From: Actinoplanes couchii
GTDB taxonomy: Bacteria > Actinomycetota > Actinomycetes > Mycobacteriales > Micromonosporaceae
Length of the DNA stretch: 64,000 bases
Direction: 5' to 3'
Assembly: GCF_016862075.1 (NCBI RefSeq)
Contig: NZ_BOMG01000044.1
Location: 62,001 to 126,000 of the forward strand
The number at the start of each line of letters is the position of its first letter. Position 1 is the first letter of the stretch. Both the position numbers and the translations under genes were made by a program. The notes below the pieces were generated by a model. That model did not search any database and had not been told where the DNA came from. It saw nothing but the letters and a program-made list of their open reading frames with translations. Below, piece after piece: positions 13,998 through 22,507 of the stretch.

Positions 13998-15647
13998 TCA
14001 GCGGGTTCCGGCGACCACCGTCGCGACCTGGGTGCCGGAGAGGGTGCCGCCGGTGTAGAGGCCGCCGCCGACCGCCGTGCCGGAGACCGATCCACCGGTG
14101 CGTACCGCATAGGTGGTGCCCCGGGTGATCTGGCTGGAGCTGAAGACGACGTGCTTGAACGCCTTCGTCGACTGGTAGGTGGCGATCTGTGTCCCGGACG
14201 TGGTGGCCAGGTGCACGATCGTGCCGGCCGGCTGGTTGGCGCTGAACGTGTACGACACCCAGCCCTGCCCGGAGCTGGGCAGCGTGCTGGTGCTGGCGCT
14301 GATCCCGGTGGAGTAGACGACACCGCCGGTGATGGTCAGCGCGCCGTTGGAGTCCAGCCCGCCCTCGCCGCCGCCCCGGGTCGGCGAGCCGGCGACGACC
14401 ACGGTTCCGCCGCTGAGGGTGAGCGCCCCGTTGGAGTCCAGCCCGTCGGTGCCGCCGCTCACCACGACGGTGCCGCCGGAGACGCTGATCAGGGCGTTCG
14501 GCGAGTTCTGCATCTCGCCGTAGGCCGGGTCGGAGGCGTTGACCGCGTCATCGGTGGCGGTCGCCGAAACGTTGCCCCCGGTGATCAGGACCTTCAGGCC
14601 TTCGATTCCCTCGTACGAACCGGTCACGTTGACCGTGCCCGCGGAGATCGCCACGTTCGTCTCGGCGTGCACGCCGTCGTCCCCGCTGGCGATGGTGGTG
14701 GTCCCGCCGTCGACGGTGATGTTGCCGTCCGAGTGCAGGCCGTCGTCGGCGGCGTTGACCCCGACGGTCCCGTCGCTGACCACGGTGAGCACGCCGGCCT
14801 TGAGGCCCTTGGCGGAGCCGGTGCCGGTGGCCCGGGCGGTGATCGCGCCGCCGTTGACGATCACGTCGGTCGCGCCGGTGAGGGCGTCACCGACCGACGT
14901 GACGTTCACGGTTCCGCCGGTGACCGCGACGTACCCGCGGGTGGTGTCGGTGTCGTTGTCGGACTTGAGGCCGTCGCCGCCGGCGGTCGCGGTGATCGTG
15001 CCGCCGCTGACGATGACGTAGTCCTGACCGCGGATCGCGTCGTCGGGCGCCGTCACGGTGATGGTGCCGCCGGCGATGGCCAGGCCGTCCTTGGCGTTGA
15101 TGCCGTCGTTGGCGTTGCCGGTGACGACGAGCGCGCCGGTGCCGGCGATGGTCAGATCGGCGGCCGAGGCGATCGGGCCGTCCGCGGAGGCGGTGCCGTC
15201 GGTGAGCCGGTTGGTGGTGCCGGCCTGCAGGAACAGCAGGACCTCGCCGGCGGCGACCACGTTGATCGCGCCGGTGCCGCCGGTGATCGTGACACCGTTG
15301 AGGATGATCCGGACCAGGCCGGAACCGGTGCTGTTGACCACGATCTGGCCGCTGGTGAGCGAGCCGCTGAACCGGTAGGTGCCGGCCGCCGTCACCGTCA
15401 CCGTGCTGCCGGAGACGGTCACGTTCGAGCTGGTGGTGGTGGCGCTGGTGCCGGTCAGGGTGACCGCGGCCACCTCCGACTCGTTCCAGGTCAGGTCGGC
15501 CGCCTGCAGATGGGTGGCCTGGTTGGCGGCGATCGCGGCGGCGGCAGCGGGGCCTGCGGCCAGCGCGGGAGAGGCGGGGGCCACCAGCACGGCGAGTGCG
15601 GTGGCGGTCAGCGCCGCGGGAGCGACGAGACGGGGGATGCGAGGCAT
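13998..15647 (-). CDS. Secreted carbohydrate-binding-like beta-helix protein (DUF4353 type)
   Basis: 549 residues from ATG 15647, preceded by AGAGGA. Residues 1-32 are a Sec signal peptide (basic start, hydrophobic core, cleavage after ALAAG). The mature part is a series of about 20-residue GGT-x-hydrophobic repeats with ADDG/DDGI turns (DDGLHSDGNI, DDAIRGQDYV, GGDGLKSDND), typical of DUF4353 carbohydrate-binding-domain proteins and of right-handed beta-helices that bind calcium at Asp-rich turns. Such genes regularly sit beside VTC and DUF4956 genes. The exact ligand is unknown. It directly follows the VTC gene with no gap. Confidence 0.85.
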   Translation of the reverse strand: MPRIPRLVAPAALTATALAVLVAPASPALAAGPAAAAAIAANQATHLQAADLTWNESEVAAVTLTGTSATTTSSNVTVSGSTVTVTAAGTYRFSGSLTSGQIVVNSTGSGLVRIILNGVTITGGTGAINVVAAGEVLLFLQAGTTNRLTDGTASADGPIASAADLTIAGTGALVVTGNANDGINAKDGLAIAGGTITVTAPDDAIRGQDYVIVSGGTITATAGGDGLKSDNDTDTTRGYVAVTGGTVNVTSVGDALTGATDVIVNGGAITARATGTGSAKGLKAGVLTVVSDGTVGVNAADDGLHSDGNITVDGGTTTIASGDDGVHAETNVAISAGTVNVTGSYEGIEGLKVLITGGNVSATATDDAVNASDPAYGEMQNSPNALISVSGGTVVVSGGTDGLDSNGALTLSGGTVVVAGSPTRGGGEGGLDSNGALTITGGVVYSTGISASTSTLPSSGQGWVSYTFSANQPAGTIVHLATTSGTQIATYQSTKAFKHVVFSSSQITRGTTYAVRTGGSVSGTAVGGGLYTGGTLSGTQVATVVAGTR

Positions 15648-15649
15648 GT

Positions 15650-16402
15650 TCAGTCCTCTGTGACGGGGGTGAAGTGACGGCGCTTGAGTCGCCGCCACCT
15701 GACATCGGGCAGGCCGGGCTGCAAGGCGGTGAGCCCGGTGGCGTACTTGGAGATGCTGGTGGGCCGGTGCCCGGAGGCCCACAGCAGACGGTCGGCCGGG
15801 GAGGCGGCCGATCCGGTCTTGGTCTCGACCACCGCGACGTTCGGCACGCCCAGCTCCCGGCCGTCCACGCCGGCCCAGACCAGGTCGACGTCGACGGTCA
15901 GCCGCGAGTCGCCGGAGGCCTGGCAGAACGTGGTGCGCCGGTAGTGGGTGAGCAGGGTCGGCGCGAGGTCCCGGCGGTCGTCGTGCGCACCGAGGATGTC
16001 GTCGACGAACCAGCGGCCCGGTTCGACGGTGTCCTGGTCCTCGATCCGGTAGGGGAGCCGGTCCTTGACGGTGCCGCCGCGGTAGCCCTCGGTCTTGACC
16101 TCCAGCCAGCACAGCGACGAGTCCAGGTAGGTGCGGGTGCGCACCTTGAACCGCCGCCGCCGCTTGTAGGCGGTGAGCCGGAAACTGACCAGGTCGGGGG
16201 TGTCGAAGTAGACCGAGCGGTAGCGGAACGTGCGTTCGCCGTCGATCTCCAGCACCCGGGTGCCCGGGTCGAGGCGGGACATCAGGGCCTCGGCCTCGGC
16301 GAGCGGCAGCACGTACTTGCGGTCCACCCGGGTCTGCAGCTCGGCCGTCTCGGTGAGTTCGGTGAGCGTGATCGGGTCGAAGTGCGCGGTGGTCACGGTC
16401 AC
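15650..16402 (-). CDS. VTC-domain protein (polyphosphate polymerase family)
   Basis: 250 residues forming a single triphosphate-tunnel-type VTC domain. Basic motifs line the expected tunnel: RVDRKYVLP near 25, RYRSVYFDT near 60, the KRRRRFKVRTRTY cluster near 80, then LEVKTE near 100 and VVETKTG near 205. The yeast homologue VTC4 makes polyphosphate from ATP. Bacterial VTC proteins with DUF4956 partners are poorly studied, so the product could be polyphosphate or another phosphorylated polymer. The ATG overlaps the DUF4956 stop by 4 bp, indicating coupled translation. Confidence 0.85.
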   Translation of the reverse strand: MTVTTAHFDPITLTELTETAELQTRVDRKYVLPLAEAEALMSRLDPGTRVLEIDGERTFRYRSVYFDTPDLVSFRLTAYKRRRRFKVRTRTYLDSSLCWLEVKTEGYRGGTVKDRLPYRIEDQDTVEPGRWFVDDILGAHDDRRDLAPTLLTHYRRTTFCQASGDSRLTVDVDLVWAGVDGRELGVPNVAVVETKTGSAASPADRLLWASGHRPTSISKYATGLTALQPGLPDVRWRRLKRRHFTPVTED

Positions 16403-16983
16403 CGGCTCGCCCCCTCCAGGAGACGGGCCTTCTGGCTGTACGAGTACCGCACCTCGACCACGGTGGTCTCGTTGACGAGATCGACCCGTTCCACGGTGGC
16501 CTTGTGCACCCGGGCGCCGAGGATCCGTTCCAGCTGGGCGACCAGTGCGACCCGGTCGACGACCGCGTTGTCCAGCACCATGACCTGCCGCTGGTAGGAG
16601 CGGAACAGCCGGGGATGGTCGCCGAGATAGATGACGAGCAGGATCAGCGCCATCAGCGACGGGGCCAGCCAGACCGAGCCGCCGCTGAGTGGCCCGAGGA
16701 TGCCGAGCGCCAGGGCCGAGAAGTAGTAGGCGACCTCGTGCTGGTCCAGTTCGGTGGACCGGAGCCGGATGATCGACAGGACGCCGAACAGGCCCAGTCC
16801 GAGGCCGGCGCCGACGGTGCTGGAGCTGAGTGATCCGGCCACCGCGAGAACGCCCACATTGACGCCGAGATAGGCGACCACCAGGTCCCGGCGCCGATGC
16901 CGGGGGAAGTAGAGCGCGAAGACGAGAACGCTCACAGCTACCAGATCTAGCGCGAAAAGCGCAAGCCGGGGCATAGTTGGCAC
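16399..16983 (-). CDS. DUF4956 integral membrane protein
   Basis: 194 residues. Four or five membrane helices occupy residues 5-125 (LALFALDLVAVSVLVFALYF; VLAVAGSLSSS; GLGLGLFGVLSIIRLRSTEL; YFSALALGILGPL; LAPSLMALILLVIYL), followed by a soluble alpha/beta domain of about 70 residues. The SIIRLRSTE segment is characteristic of DUF4956. The family is genetically linked to VTC polymerases and is thought to act with them at the membrane. The start is GTG 16983 or ATG 16974; AGAGG lies upstream of both. First gene of the operon. Confidence 0.85.
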   Translation of the reverse strand: MPTMPRLALFALDLVAVSVLVFALYFPRHRRRDLVVAYLGVNVGVLAVAGSLSSSTVGAGLGLGLFGVLSIIRLRSTELDQHEVAYYFSALALGILGPLSGGSVWLAPSLMALILLVIYLGDHPRLFRSYQRQVMVLDNAVVDRVALVAQLERILGARVHKATVERVDLVNETTVVEVRYSYSQKARLLEGASR

Positions 16984-16998
16984 GACCTCTCAGTGCGC

Positions 16999-17033
16999 CC
17001 GGCCGGAGCCCCCAGTGAACCCCATCCGGCCGG
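16999..17033 (-). promoter_or_regulatory. Hairpin in the DUF4956 leader
   Basis: CCGGCCGGA and TCCGGCCGG pair perfectly around a 17-nt loop, ending 16 bp before the GTG start. It could be attenuating or simply a short structural element. Confidence 0.35.
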
Positions 17034-17100
17034 CGGGTTACGTATCGATGAACTTCGATCTAACCCTAGTTGGCACATAGGTGTTTATCTATCGAACAGA

Positions 17101-17122
17101 ACCTCAGAGCTACCTCAGAGCC
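17101..17122. promoter_or_regulatory. Two 11-bp direct repeats in the divergent promoter region
   Basis: ACCTCAGAGCT and ACCTCAGAGCC lie head to tail between the DUF4956 and ArsR genes, in an unusually AT-rich stretch (17040-17170). A spacing of one helical turn suggests tandem binding of a response regulator. The sequence does not match the PhoP-box consensus I know. Confidence 0.4.
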
Positions 17123-17154
17123 TGCTATGGCCCGGCTATGAGTTCTACGTTTCT

Positions 17155-17166
17155 ACGTAATTACGT
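17155..17166. promoter_or_regulatory. Perfect 12-bp palindrome before the ArsR-type gene
   Basis: ACGTAATTACGT is self-complementary and lies 13 bp before the GTG start at 17179. A TCTACG direct repeat precedes it. This is a plausible autoregulatory operator of the ArsR-like protein. Confidence 0.5.
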
Positions 17167-17178
17167 TATGGTTGAGGG

Positions 17179-17667
17179 GTGAGCGACACCGACCGCCTGG
17201 CCGCGCTGGAAGCCCGCGTGGCCGCTCTGGAAGCGCGTGACCAGGCACCGAACACCCCCGACGCGGACACGTTCTGGGCTCTCGAAGGCATGCTCGACCG
17301 GATCGAGGCGCCCGGCGCCGTCATGATCACCGGGCATGTGACGCTGCCCGACGAGCGGATCGCCCGCTGGCAGGAGACCGCCGGCACCGCGAGCCTGCTC
17401 GACGGCGACTGGTCCGCGCAGGTCACCGTCCTCACCGCCCTGGCCCACCCGACCCGCATCCGGCTGCTGCAGGAGGTGCTGCGCGGCGCCCGCAGCGCCG
17501 CCGACCTGGGGAAACTCGACGGGATGGGCACGAGTGGGCAGGTCTATCACCATCTGCGCCAACTGGTCGCCGCCGGCTGGCTGCACACCGTCGGCGGCGG
17601 GCGTTACGAGGTGCCCGCCGCCCGTGTCATCCCCCTGTTGACGACCCTACTGGGAGCCCGCCGATGA
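17179..17667 (+). CDS. ArsR-type winged-helix regulator
   Basis: 162 residues, GTG start. An N-terminal LAALEARVAALEAR heptad pattern predicts a short coiled coil. The winged helix spans about residues 85-150: VTVLTALAHPTRIRLLQEVL, then the SAADLGKLDGMGTSGQVYHHLRQL helix-turn-helix and a YEVPAARV wing. No metal-binding cysteines are present, so it is not a classical metal sensor. The TGA overlaps the ATG of the M23 peptidase gene (ATGA), so the two products are probably made together. This pairing of regulator and LytM-like protein suggests control linked to cell-wall state (inference). Confidence 0.85.
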   Translation: MSDTDRLAALEARVAALEARDQAPNTPDADTFWALEGMLDRIEAPGAVMITGHVTLPDERIARWQETAGTASLLDGDWSAQVTVLTALAHPTRIRLLQEVLRGARSAADLGKLDGMGTSGQVYHHLRQLVAAGWLHTVGGGRYEVPAARVIPLLTTLLGARR

Positions 17668-18515
17668 AACGCGCCGTCGCCCGTCACCAGACCCTGTGGA
17701 TGCGCCTCTTCGTGGTGACCGTGCTCGCCCTGACATTCCTGCCGATCCCGGTCCCGTTCCTGTGGGACTGGGCGCTCACGCTGGGCCTGCTGACCCTGGC
17801 CATGGTCCGGGCGCCCCGCTCCACCACCCCCGCGGTCACCCTCGCCCCGCCGGTGGAGGGCCGCTGGGTGGCCATCAACAGCCCCGGCACCGCGGTCCCC
17901 AGCCACGGCATCCGGGCGTACGGCCAGACCTACGCCGTCGACCTGCTGATGCCCTCCGCCGAGGCCCCGTCGAAGATCAGCTGGTCCGTCAAGACCAAGG
18001 CCCCTTCGTCGTACGCCTGCTTCGGCGCTCCGGTCCTGGCCATGGCACCCGGCCGGGTGGTCCGGGCGGTGGGCACCCAGCGCGACCACCGCTCCCGCGA
18101 CACGTGGCCGTCGCTGATCTGGATGATGACCGCGGAGGCGTTCGCCCGGGAGCTGGCCGGCGCCCACCGCATCCTCGGCAACCACGTGATCGTCGAACAC
18201 GACGACGGCACTTTCGCGACGTACGCCCATCTCCGGAAGTCGTCTCTGAAAGTCGCCGAAGGCGATCGGGTGACCGAGGGCCAGCAGCTGGCCGAGGTCG
18301 GCAACACCGGCAACACCTCCGAGCCGCACCTGCACGTCCAGCTGACGGACAGCCCGCACCCGACCGCGACGGCGGGCATCCCGATGCACTGGCCCACCCT
18401 GGAGCCCGGGCCGGAGAAGGACCCCCGCTGGACCACCGGAGCCCCGAAACCCACCGCCCTGCCCGGCTTCCCGGAGAACGGCGAGGTCTTCACCGCCGAC
18501 CGGGTCCGGAACTGA
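17664..18515 (+). CDS. Membrane-anchored M23 (LytM-like) peptidase
   Basis: 283 residues. Two hydrophobic segments at about 12-50 place the domain outside the membrane. The M23 domain covers about residues 75-240: SHGIRAYGQTYAVDLL supplies the first zinc His and Asp in a spaced form, NHVIVEHDDGTFATYAHL follows, and SEPHLHVQL carries the HxH motif. Active members cut peptidoglycan cross-links; the altered first motif leaves activity uncertain. It is translationally coupled to the ArsR-type gene. Confidence 0.85.
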   Translation: MKRAVARHQTLWMRLFVVTVLALTFLPIPVPFLWDWALTLGLLTLAMVRAPRSTTPAVTLAPPVEGRWVAINSPGTAVPSHGIRAYGQTYAVDLLMPSAEAPSKISWSVKTKAPSSYACFGAPVLAMAPGRVVRAVGTQRDHRSRDTWPSLIWMMTAEAFARELAGAHRILGNHVIVEHDDGTFATYAHLRKSSLKVAEGDRVTEGQQLAEVGNTGNTSEPHLHVQLTDSPHPTATAGIPMHWPTLEPGPEKDPRWTTGAPKPTALPGFPENGEVFTADRVRN

Positions 18516-18551
18516 CCCGGTCGGCAGCTTGACGTCCGACCCGCCGACAGG

Positions 18552-19349
18552 TCAGCTCCGGACCGCTCCGAAGATCGAGTCGACCCACTCCGGGTGATCG
18601 ACGAACGGGTTCCGGTTGTGCTGGTAACGGTCGAAGATGATCTGGTTGCGCCGGCGTTCGAACTGGTCCGGCAGGTCCTGCCGGTTCCACTTCAGCAAGG
18701 CTGACACCCGGCCCATCCGCGGCTCACCACCGCGGCTGGTCCGGTCGTCGACCTCGAGATCGGCGAAGGTGTCGCCGCCCTCGTACCGCACCGCCATGTA
18801 GAAGATCATGCGAGCCACGTCGCCTTTGACCTCGTCCCGCGGTTCCCAGGAGTCGCGATCCATGCGGTTCTTCGTAGCGATCTCGACGGCGCTTCCGCCG
18901 TTGTCGAAGTCCAGATTGCCCCGGGTGCTGTTCACCGTCACGTCTTCGGGTCGCAGATGATGCAGGTCGGTTCCGGCCCCGGTACGGGTTCCGAACTGGC
19001 CGTGGGACTTGGCCCAGACGTGCTCACGGTTCCAGTCGCCCCGCCCTCCCCCGTTCCGCGCCTTGGACCGGCTGGTTCCGGAGTACAACAGGATCACGTT
19101 CGACGGATTCGCCGGGTCCTCGTCGGTCTCCTTGAGCGCCGCCCACACGCCCGCATATGGCAGTGCGGTCGCCCCGGTGGAGATGATCCCGTGCAGCGCG
19201 GTCTTCAGCCGCTCACCGGACAGTCCGGCGGCCGCCGCGTAGTAGTCGTCGTCGCGAGTGGTCGCCGCCGAGGCGCTGACCGGAAGCACGAGCGCGGCCA
19301 GTCCCACCAAGGTGGTGAGCGCACGTGCGGTGGTCGGAAAATTGATCAC
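18552..19349 (-). CDS. Secreted endonuclease I family nuclease
   Basis: 265 residues. A signal peptide covers about residues 1-29 (ALTTLVGLAALVLPVSASA). The nuclease core carries NREHVWAKSHGQFG and DLHHLRP, then NSTRGNLDFDNGG, the conserved His/Asn pattern of the endonuclease I (EndA/NucM/BsuNucB-like) superfamily, a Mg-dependent non-specific DNase/RNase fold. Such enzymes are secreted to scavenge nucleotides or degrade extracellular DNA. It ends 36 bp from the M23 stop, convergent. Confidence 0.9.
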   Translation of the reverse strand: MINFPTTARALTTLVGLAALVLPVSASAATTRDDDYYAAAAGLSGERLKTALHGIISTGATALPYAGVWAALKETDEDPANPSNVILLYSGTSRSKARNGGGRGDWNREHVWAKSHGQFGTRTGAGTDLHHLRPEDVTVNSTRGNLDFDNGGSAVEIATKNRMDRDSWEPRDEVKGDVARMIFYMAVRYEGGDTFADLEVDDRTSRGGEPRMGRVSALLKWNRQDLPDQFERRRNQIIFDRYQHNRNPFVDHPEWVDSIFGAVRS

Positions 19350-19438
19350 GCCGGGAAGATATCAGTCATAAACCTTTTAAACGCCAAGATCATACTAAAG
19401 GGGTATATTACGTCTAATGCGGACAAAGGGAGTGCGAG

Positions 19439-21673
19439 ATGCCGTCGTCGGCCAGGGTCACCGAGCTACGGGTGCACGGGGTGGGTGGCACCACGCCCGA
19501 CGCACTGCTCGGGACGACAGCCCACCAGCAGATCTGGGGTGACCGGATCGCCGGGTTCTACGCCGCCGACACCGATCAGCGGGGGCGCCGGGTCGAGGCG
19601 TACTGCTGGGGTGGGATGACCTCGCGCAGCAGCACCCGGGTGCTGTGGGTGCTGCTGTTCCCGTTCATGCTGGCGAACCTGGCCGGCTGGACCTGCTCGG
19701 CCCGGACCCGGGCGGACCGCTGGGCGTTCGCGGCGCATCGGGCGTGCGGGCGGCTGGCCGCGTTCGGCATCACCCTCAACCTGCTGCTGCTCGCCACGCT
19801 GGCGGCCATCGACATCTGGGCCTTCCAGTTCGGGCGGAACCCCGACCAGTCGTCCCGCTGGAGGCGGATCGCGAACGCCCCGCTCGGTGCCCTCGACCCC
19901 GGACCGCGGACGGTGGCCGGCGCCGCGCTGGTCGCCGTACTGCTCCTCACGCTGTGGCTGCTGTCGCGACAGGCCCTGCACCGCTACGAGGAGGTCGCCC
20001 CGGCCGATCCCGATCCCGAACGGTTCCGTGGAAGCGCCGCGGCCCGCCCGGACAGCGTCGCCGACCCACGGTTCTTCAACGGCGCGGAAACCGTGCACCG
20101 GCTGGGCCTCCTGCACCTGGCCGGCGGGCTCGCCTGGCTGGCCTGTGTGCTGTCCTGGCTGGCCGCAGGTCCGATCTGGCTGCCGCTGGAGATCACCGCC
20201 GCCGTACTCCTTTGCGGCACTCTCCTGCTGCTCGCCACCGAGACCGCCGGGAGCCGGCTGATCCTGCCGCTCGTCGTGGCGGCCGCGCTCCTGGTCTGCG
20301 TCGCCGCCGGATTCGCCTGGCAGTCCCACCCGGTGGCCGACGCCGACGGCAACATCCGGTACATGCGCGGCATCGCGATCGAGACCTTCTGGCTGATCGT
20401 CGTCCTGGTGATGGCCCGGCTGCCGGTCCTGGCCACGATCGCCCTGCTGCGGCGGGCCGGCATCCGGCGCGGCGCACCGGCCGCGACCGTGCGACGCGAC
20501 GGCCCGCGCTGGTCGGCGGCCCCACTGATCGTCGCGGTGCTCGGCATGGTCAGCGTCAACGCCGCCGGCCTGGGCACCCTGGTCGGCATCGCGAGCTCGC
20601 TCGACCTGCCCGAGCGAGCGGTCTTCGATACGTTGCGCTGGCAGATCCCCTGGCTCGTCCTGGCGCCCGCCGCCCTGACCGTCGTCTTCCTGCTCGTCGA
20701 GCTGATCCGGTACGCCGCGGCGGGCGGCCGCCGGAACACCGCGCCGATCCTGGCCGAATACGCCGGCCGCACCGACGCCACACCCGCACCGGAACCGCCC
20801 TGGGACGCCTGGCGGTGCAACGCGCTACCCGTCGACGGCATCTGCGACGGCGAACTCCGGCGCCGGATGCGCTGGGCCCGCTCGGTCGCCCGCAGCCGGA
20901 GACTGGCCGGCTTCGCCCCCGACATCCGCTACCTGCTGGCCGGTCTCGTACTGGTCGGCACGGTGGTCATCGCCGGAATCCAGAACTCGATCGCCGGCGG
21001 CACCCCCTGGTCACCGGCGTTCGCCGTCACGCTGGCCGGGCTGATCCCGGTGGCCGGGGTGGCGCTGCTGCGCTGGGGCTGGGGCCAGCCGGACGCCCGC
21101 CGGTGGCTCGGGGTGCTCTGGGACGTGGGCACGTTCTGGCCGCGCTCGTTCCACCCGTTCGCCCCACCCTGCTACGCCGAACGCGCCGTACCCGACCTGC
21201 AACGCCGCATCCGCTGGCTGAACGACAACGGCGACCGGGTGGTAGTGGTCGCCCACAGCCAGGGCAGTGTGCTCGCCGCGTTGGCACTCGCCCAGCAGCC
21301 GGCCGGACAGCCGGCCCTGGCCACCTTCGGATCACCGTTGCGCAAGCTGTACGGGTGGGCGTTCCCCGCCTACATCCACGACGGCGTGCTGGCCCGCCTG
21401 CAGGAGTGGCGCAATTTCTCCTACCCGACCGACTACATCGGCGGCCCGGTAGGCCGTGACGACGTGGACGTTCCGCTACCGGACCCGGAGTCGTCCTGGT
21501 ACACGGCGGGCGAGCCGATGCCCCCGCTACGCCGCCACACCGGTTACTGGTCCGACGAGGCCATGTGGACCCAGATCGACAGACTGGCCCAGCCGACCTC
21601 TCCCCAGCCGACCTGCCCCCAGCCGACCTCTCCCCAGCCGGCCGAGCTCACACCCACCCGGGAACCCCACTAG
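19439..21673 (+). CDS. Polytopic membrane protein with alpha/beta-hydrolase motif
   Basis: 744 residues. The N-terminus ELRVHGVGGTTPDALL contains an HGVGGT oxyanion-like motif. About eight membrane helices lie between residues 65 and 540. The cytosolic or outer C-terminal part has VVVVAHSQGSVLAALALA near residue 600, a nucleophile elbow with Ser, and ATFGSPLRKLYGWAFP after it. It therefore looks like a lipase-type hydrolase whose two halves are separated by a membrane domain. The tail ends in TSPQP/TCPQP repeats. RBS GGGAG precedes the ATG. Substrate unknown. Confidence 0.75.
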   Translation: MPSSARVTELRVHGVGGTTPDALLGTTAHQQIWGDRIAGFYAADTDQRGRRVEAYCWGGMTSRSSTRVLWVLLFPFMLANLAGWTCSARTRADRWAFAAHRACGRLAAFGITLNLLLLATLAAIDIWAFQFGRNPDQSSRWRRIANAPLGALDPGPRTVAGAALVAVLLLTLWLLSRQALHRYEEVAPADPDPERFRGSAAARPDSVADPRFFNGAETVHRLGLLHLAGGLAWLACVLSWLAAGPIWLPLEITAAVLLCGTLLLLATETAGSRLILPLVVAAALLVCVAAGFAWQSHPVADADGNIRYMRGIAIETFWLIVVLVMARLPVLATIALLRRAGIRRGAPAATVRRDGPRWSAAPLIVAVLGMVSVNAAGLGTLVGIASSLDLPERAVFDTLRWQIPWLVLAPAALTVVFLLVELIRYAAAGGRRNTAPILAEYAGRTDATPAPEPPWDAWRCNALPVDGICDGELRRRMRWARSVARSRRLAGFAPDIRYLLAGLVLVGTVVIAGIQNSIAGGTPWSPAFAVTLAGLIPVAGVALLRWGWGQPDARRWLGVLWDVGTFWPRSFHPFAPPCYAERAVPDLQRRIRWLNDNGDRVVVVAHSQGSVLAALALAQQPAGQPALATFGSPLRKLYGWAFPAYIHDGVLARLQEWRNFSYPTDYIGGPVGRDDVDVPLPDPESSWYTAGEPMPPLRRHTGYWSDEAMWTQIDRLAQPTSPQPTCPQPTSPQPAELTPTREPH

Positions 21674-21686
21674 GCGAACCATCTCA

Positions 21687-22151
21687 TCACCAAAGCCATG
21701 GTCCTGCGCCCGACCTTGCGAAAGCTCTGCCTACTTCGACACCGACCGCCCGATCCGGATGATCGGTCACTTCGCCTGCCTCGATGTTCCAGCGATCCAG
21801 CCGGATCAGGCGGCGCTGGTAATCAGTCAAAGGCTCGTCGACGATCCGGATCCGGGTCATCGGCCGCCCCGCCGTGGTGTGCCGGCGAACCAGTACGTAC
21901 CAATCGGCCAGACCGGGATCGTTCTCCGGTTCCGGACCGGTCGGCTCAGCGTCGGATGGATTCCCAGCCGGACGTCGCCGAGCCCGACCGCCGATGGGAG
22001 ACGGTCGAGCTGTGGTCGCATCACACTGGGCCAGAAACCTTCGGCTACGCAGCAGGCACTCGTCGGACCTCTTGCTGGTGTCGTAGAGGTAACGAACGCT
22101 GGGCTGCCGTTCGGCGGGCGCGGCGTCGATGCCCTCGACACCGCCATACAT
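21687..22151 (-). pseudogene. DUF6879-like protein relic
   Basis: An open frame of about 154 codons whose second half reads LADWYVLVRRHTTAG, then RIRIVDEPLTDYQRRLIRL and NIEAGEV. This is the core of DUF6879 proteins, which usually accompany DUF397 and XRE regulators in actinomycetes. The expected start motif and the usual DFWLFD ending are missing and the N-terminal part is not recognisable. I take it as a truncated remnant, but a diverged real gene cannot be excluded. Confidence 0.45.
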
Positions 22152-22256
22152 CTCAGGCGCCTGCTCCAGTAGGGCAGAGACGTTATGACGGGACGCCAGC
22201 CGCGCCCACCGTGATGCGGGGGTGCCCGAGGGCTCGGCCCCGGAGGGGAATAGAAC

Positions 22257-22299
22257 GAAGGGCAGTGCGTCCGCACTTTCCGCGGATGCACTGCCCTTC
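22257..22299 (-). terminator. Terminator of tRNA block 2
   Basis: An 18-bp stem (GAAGGGCAGTGC...CCGC with its complement, one mismatch) encloses a 7-nt loop, 8 bp past the 3' end of tRNA-Val. On the minus strand it is followed by a GTTCTATT tract. Confidence 0.85.
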
Positions 22300-22307
22300 G
22301 TCACTCG

Positions 22308-22379
22308 TGGGCGATACTGGGATCGAACCAGTGACCTCTTCCGTGTCAGGGAAGCGCGCTCCCGCTGCGCCAATCGCCC
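22308..22379 (-). tRNA. tRNA-Val (anticodon GAC), second copy
   Basis: Identical in sequence to the gene at 3883-3954, including the spacer to tRNA-Cys. Last gene of the second Gly-Cys-Val operon. Confidence 0.97.
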
Positions 22380-22405
22380 TTGCTCTTGCCCCTTACGAGG
22401 CAGCG

Positions 22406-22476
22406 AGGTGGAGACGGGATTTGAACCCGTGTACACGGCTTTGCAGGCCGTTGCCTCGCCTCTCGGCCACTCCACC
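22406..22476 (-). tRNA. tRNA-Cys (anticodon GCA), second copy
   Basis: Identical in sequence to the gene at 3981-4051. The identity between the two blocks stops a few bases before this gene's 5' end. Confidence 0.97.
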
Positions 22477-22507
22477 GAGGTAGCCCCGTGTAGAAGGCCT
22501 ATCTCCG

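Noticed and set aside
12564-15677. 1037-codon plus-strand reading frame
   Set aside because: It lies opposite the HEAT-like and beta-helix genes, has a repetitive Gly/Arg/Val composition that mirrors them, and lacks any motif or RBS.
17101-17122. PhoP box upstream of the DUF4956-VTC operon
   Set aside because: The 11-bp spacing fits, but ACCTCAGAGC does not match the GTTCACC core of known actinobacterial Pho boxes.
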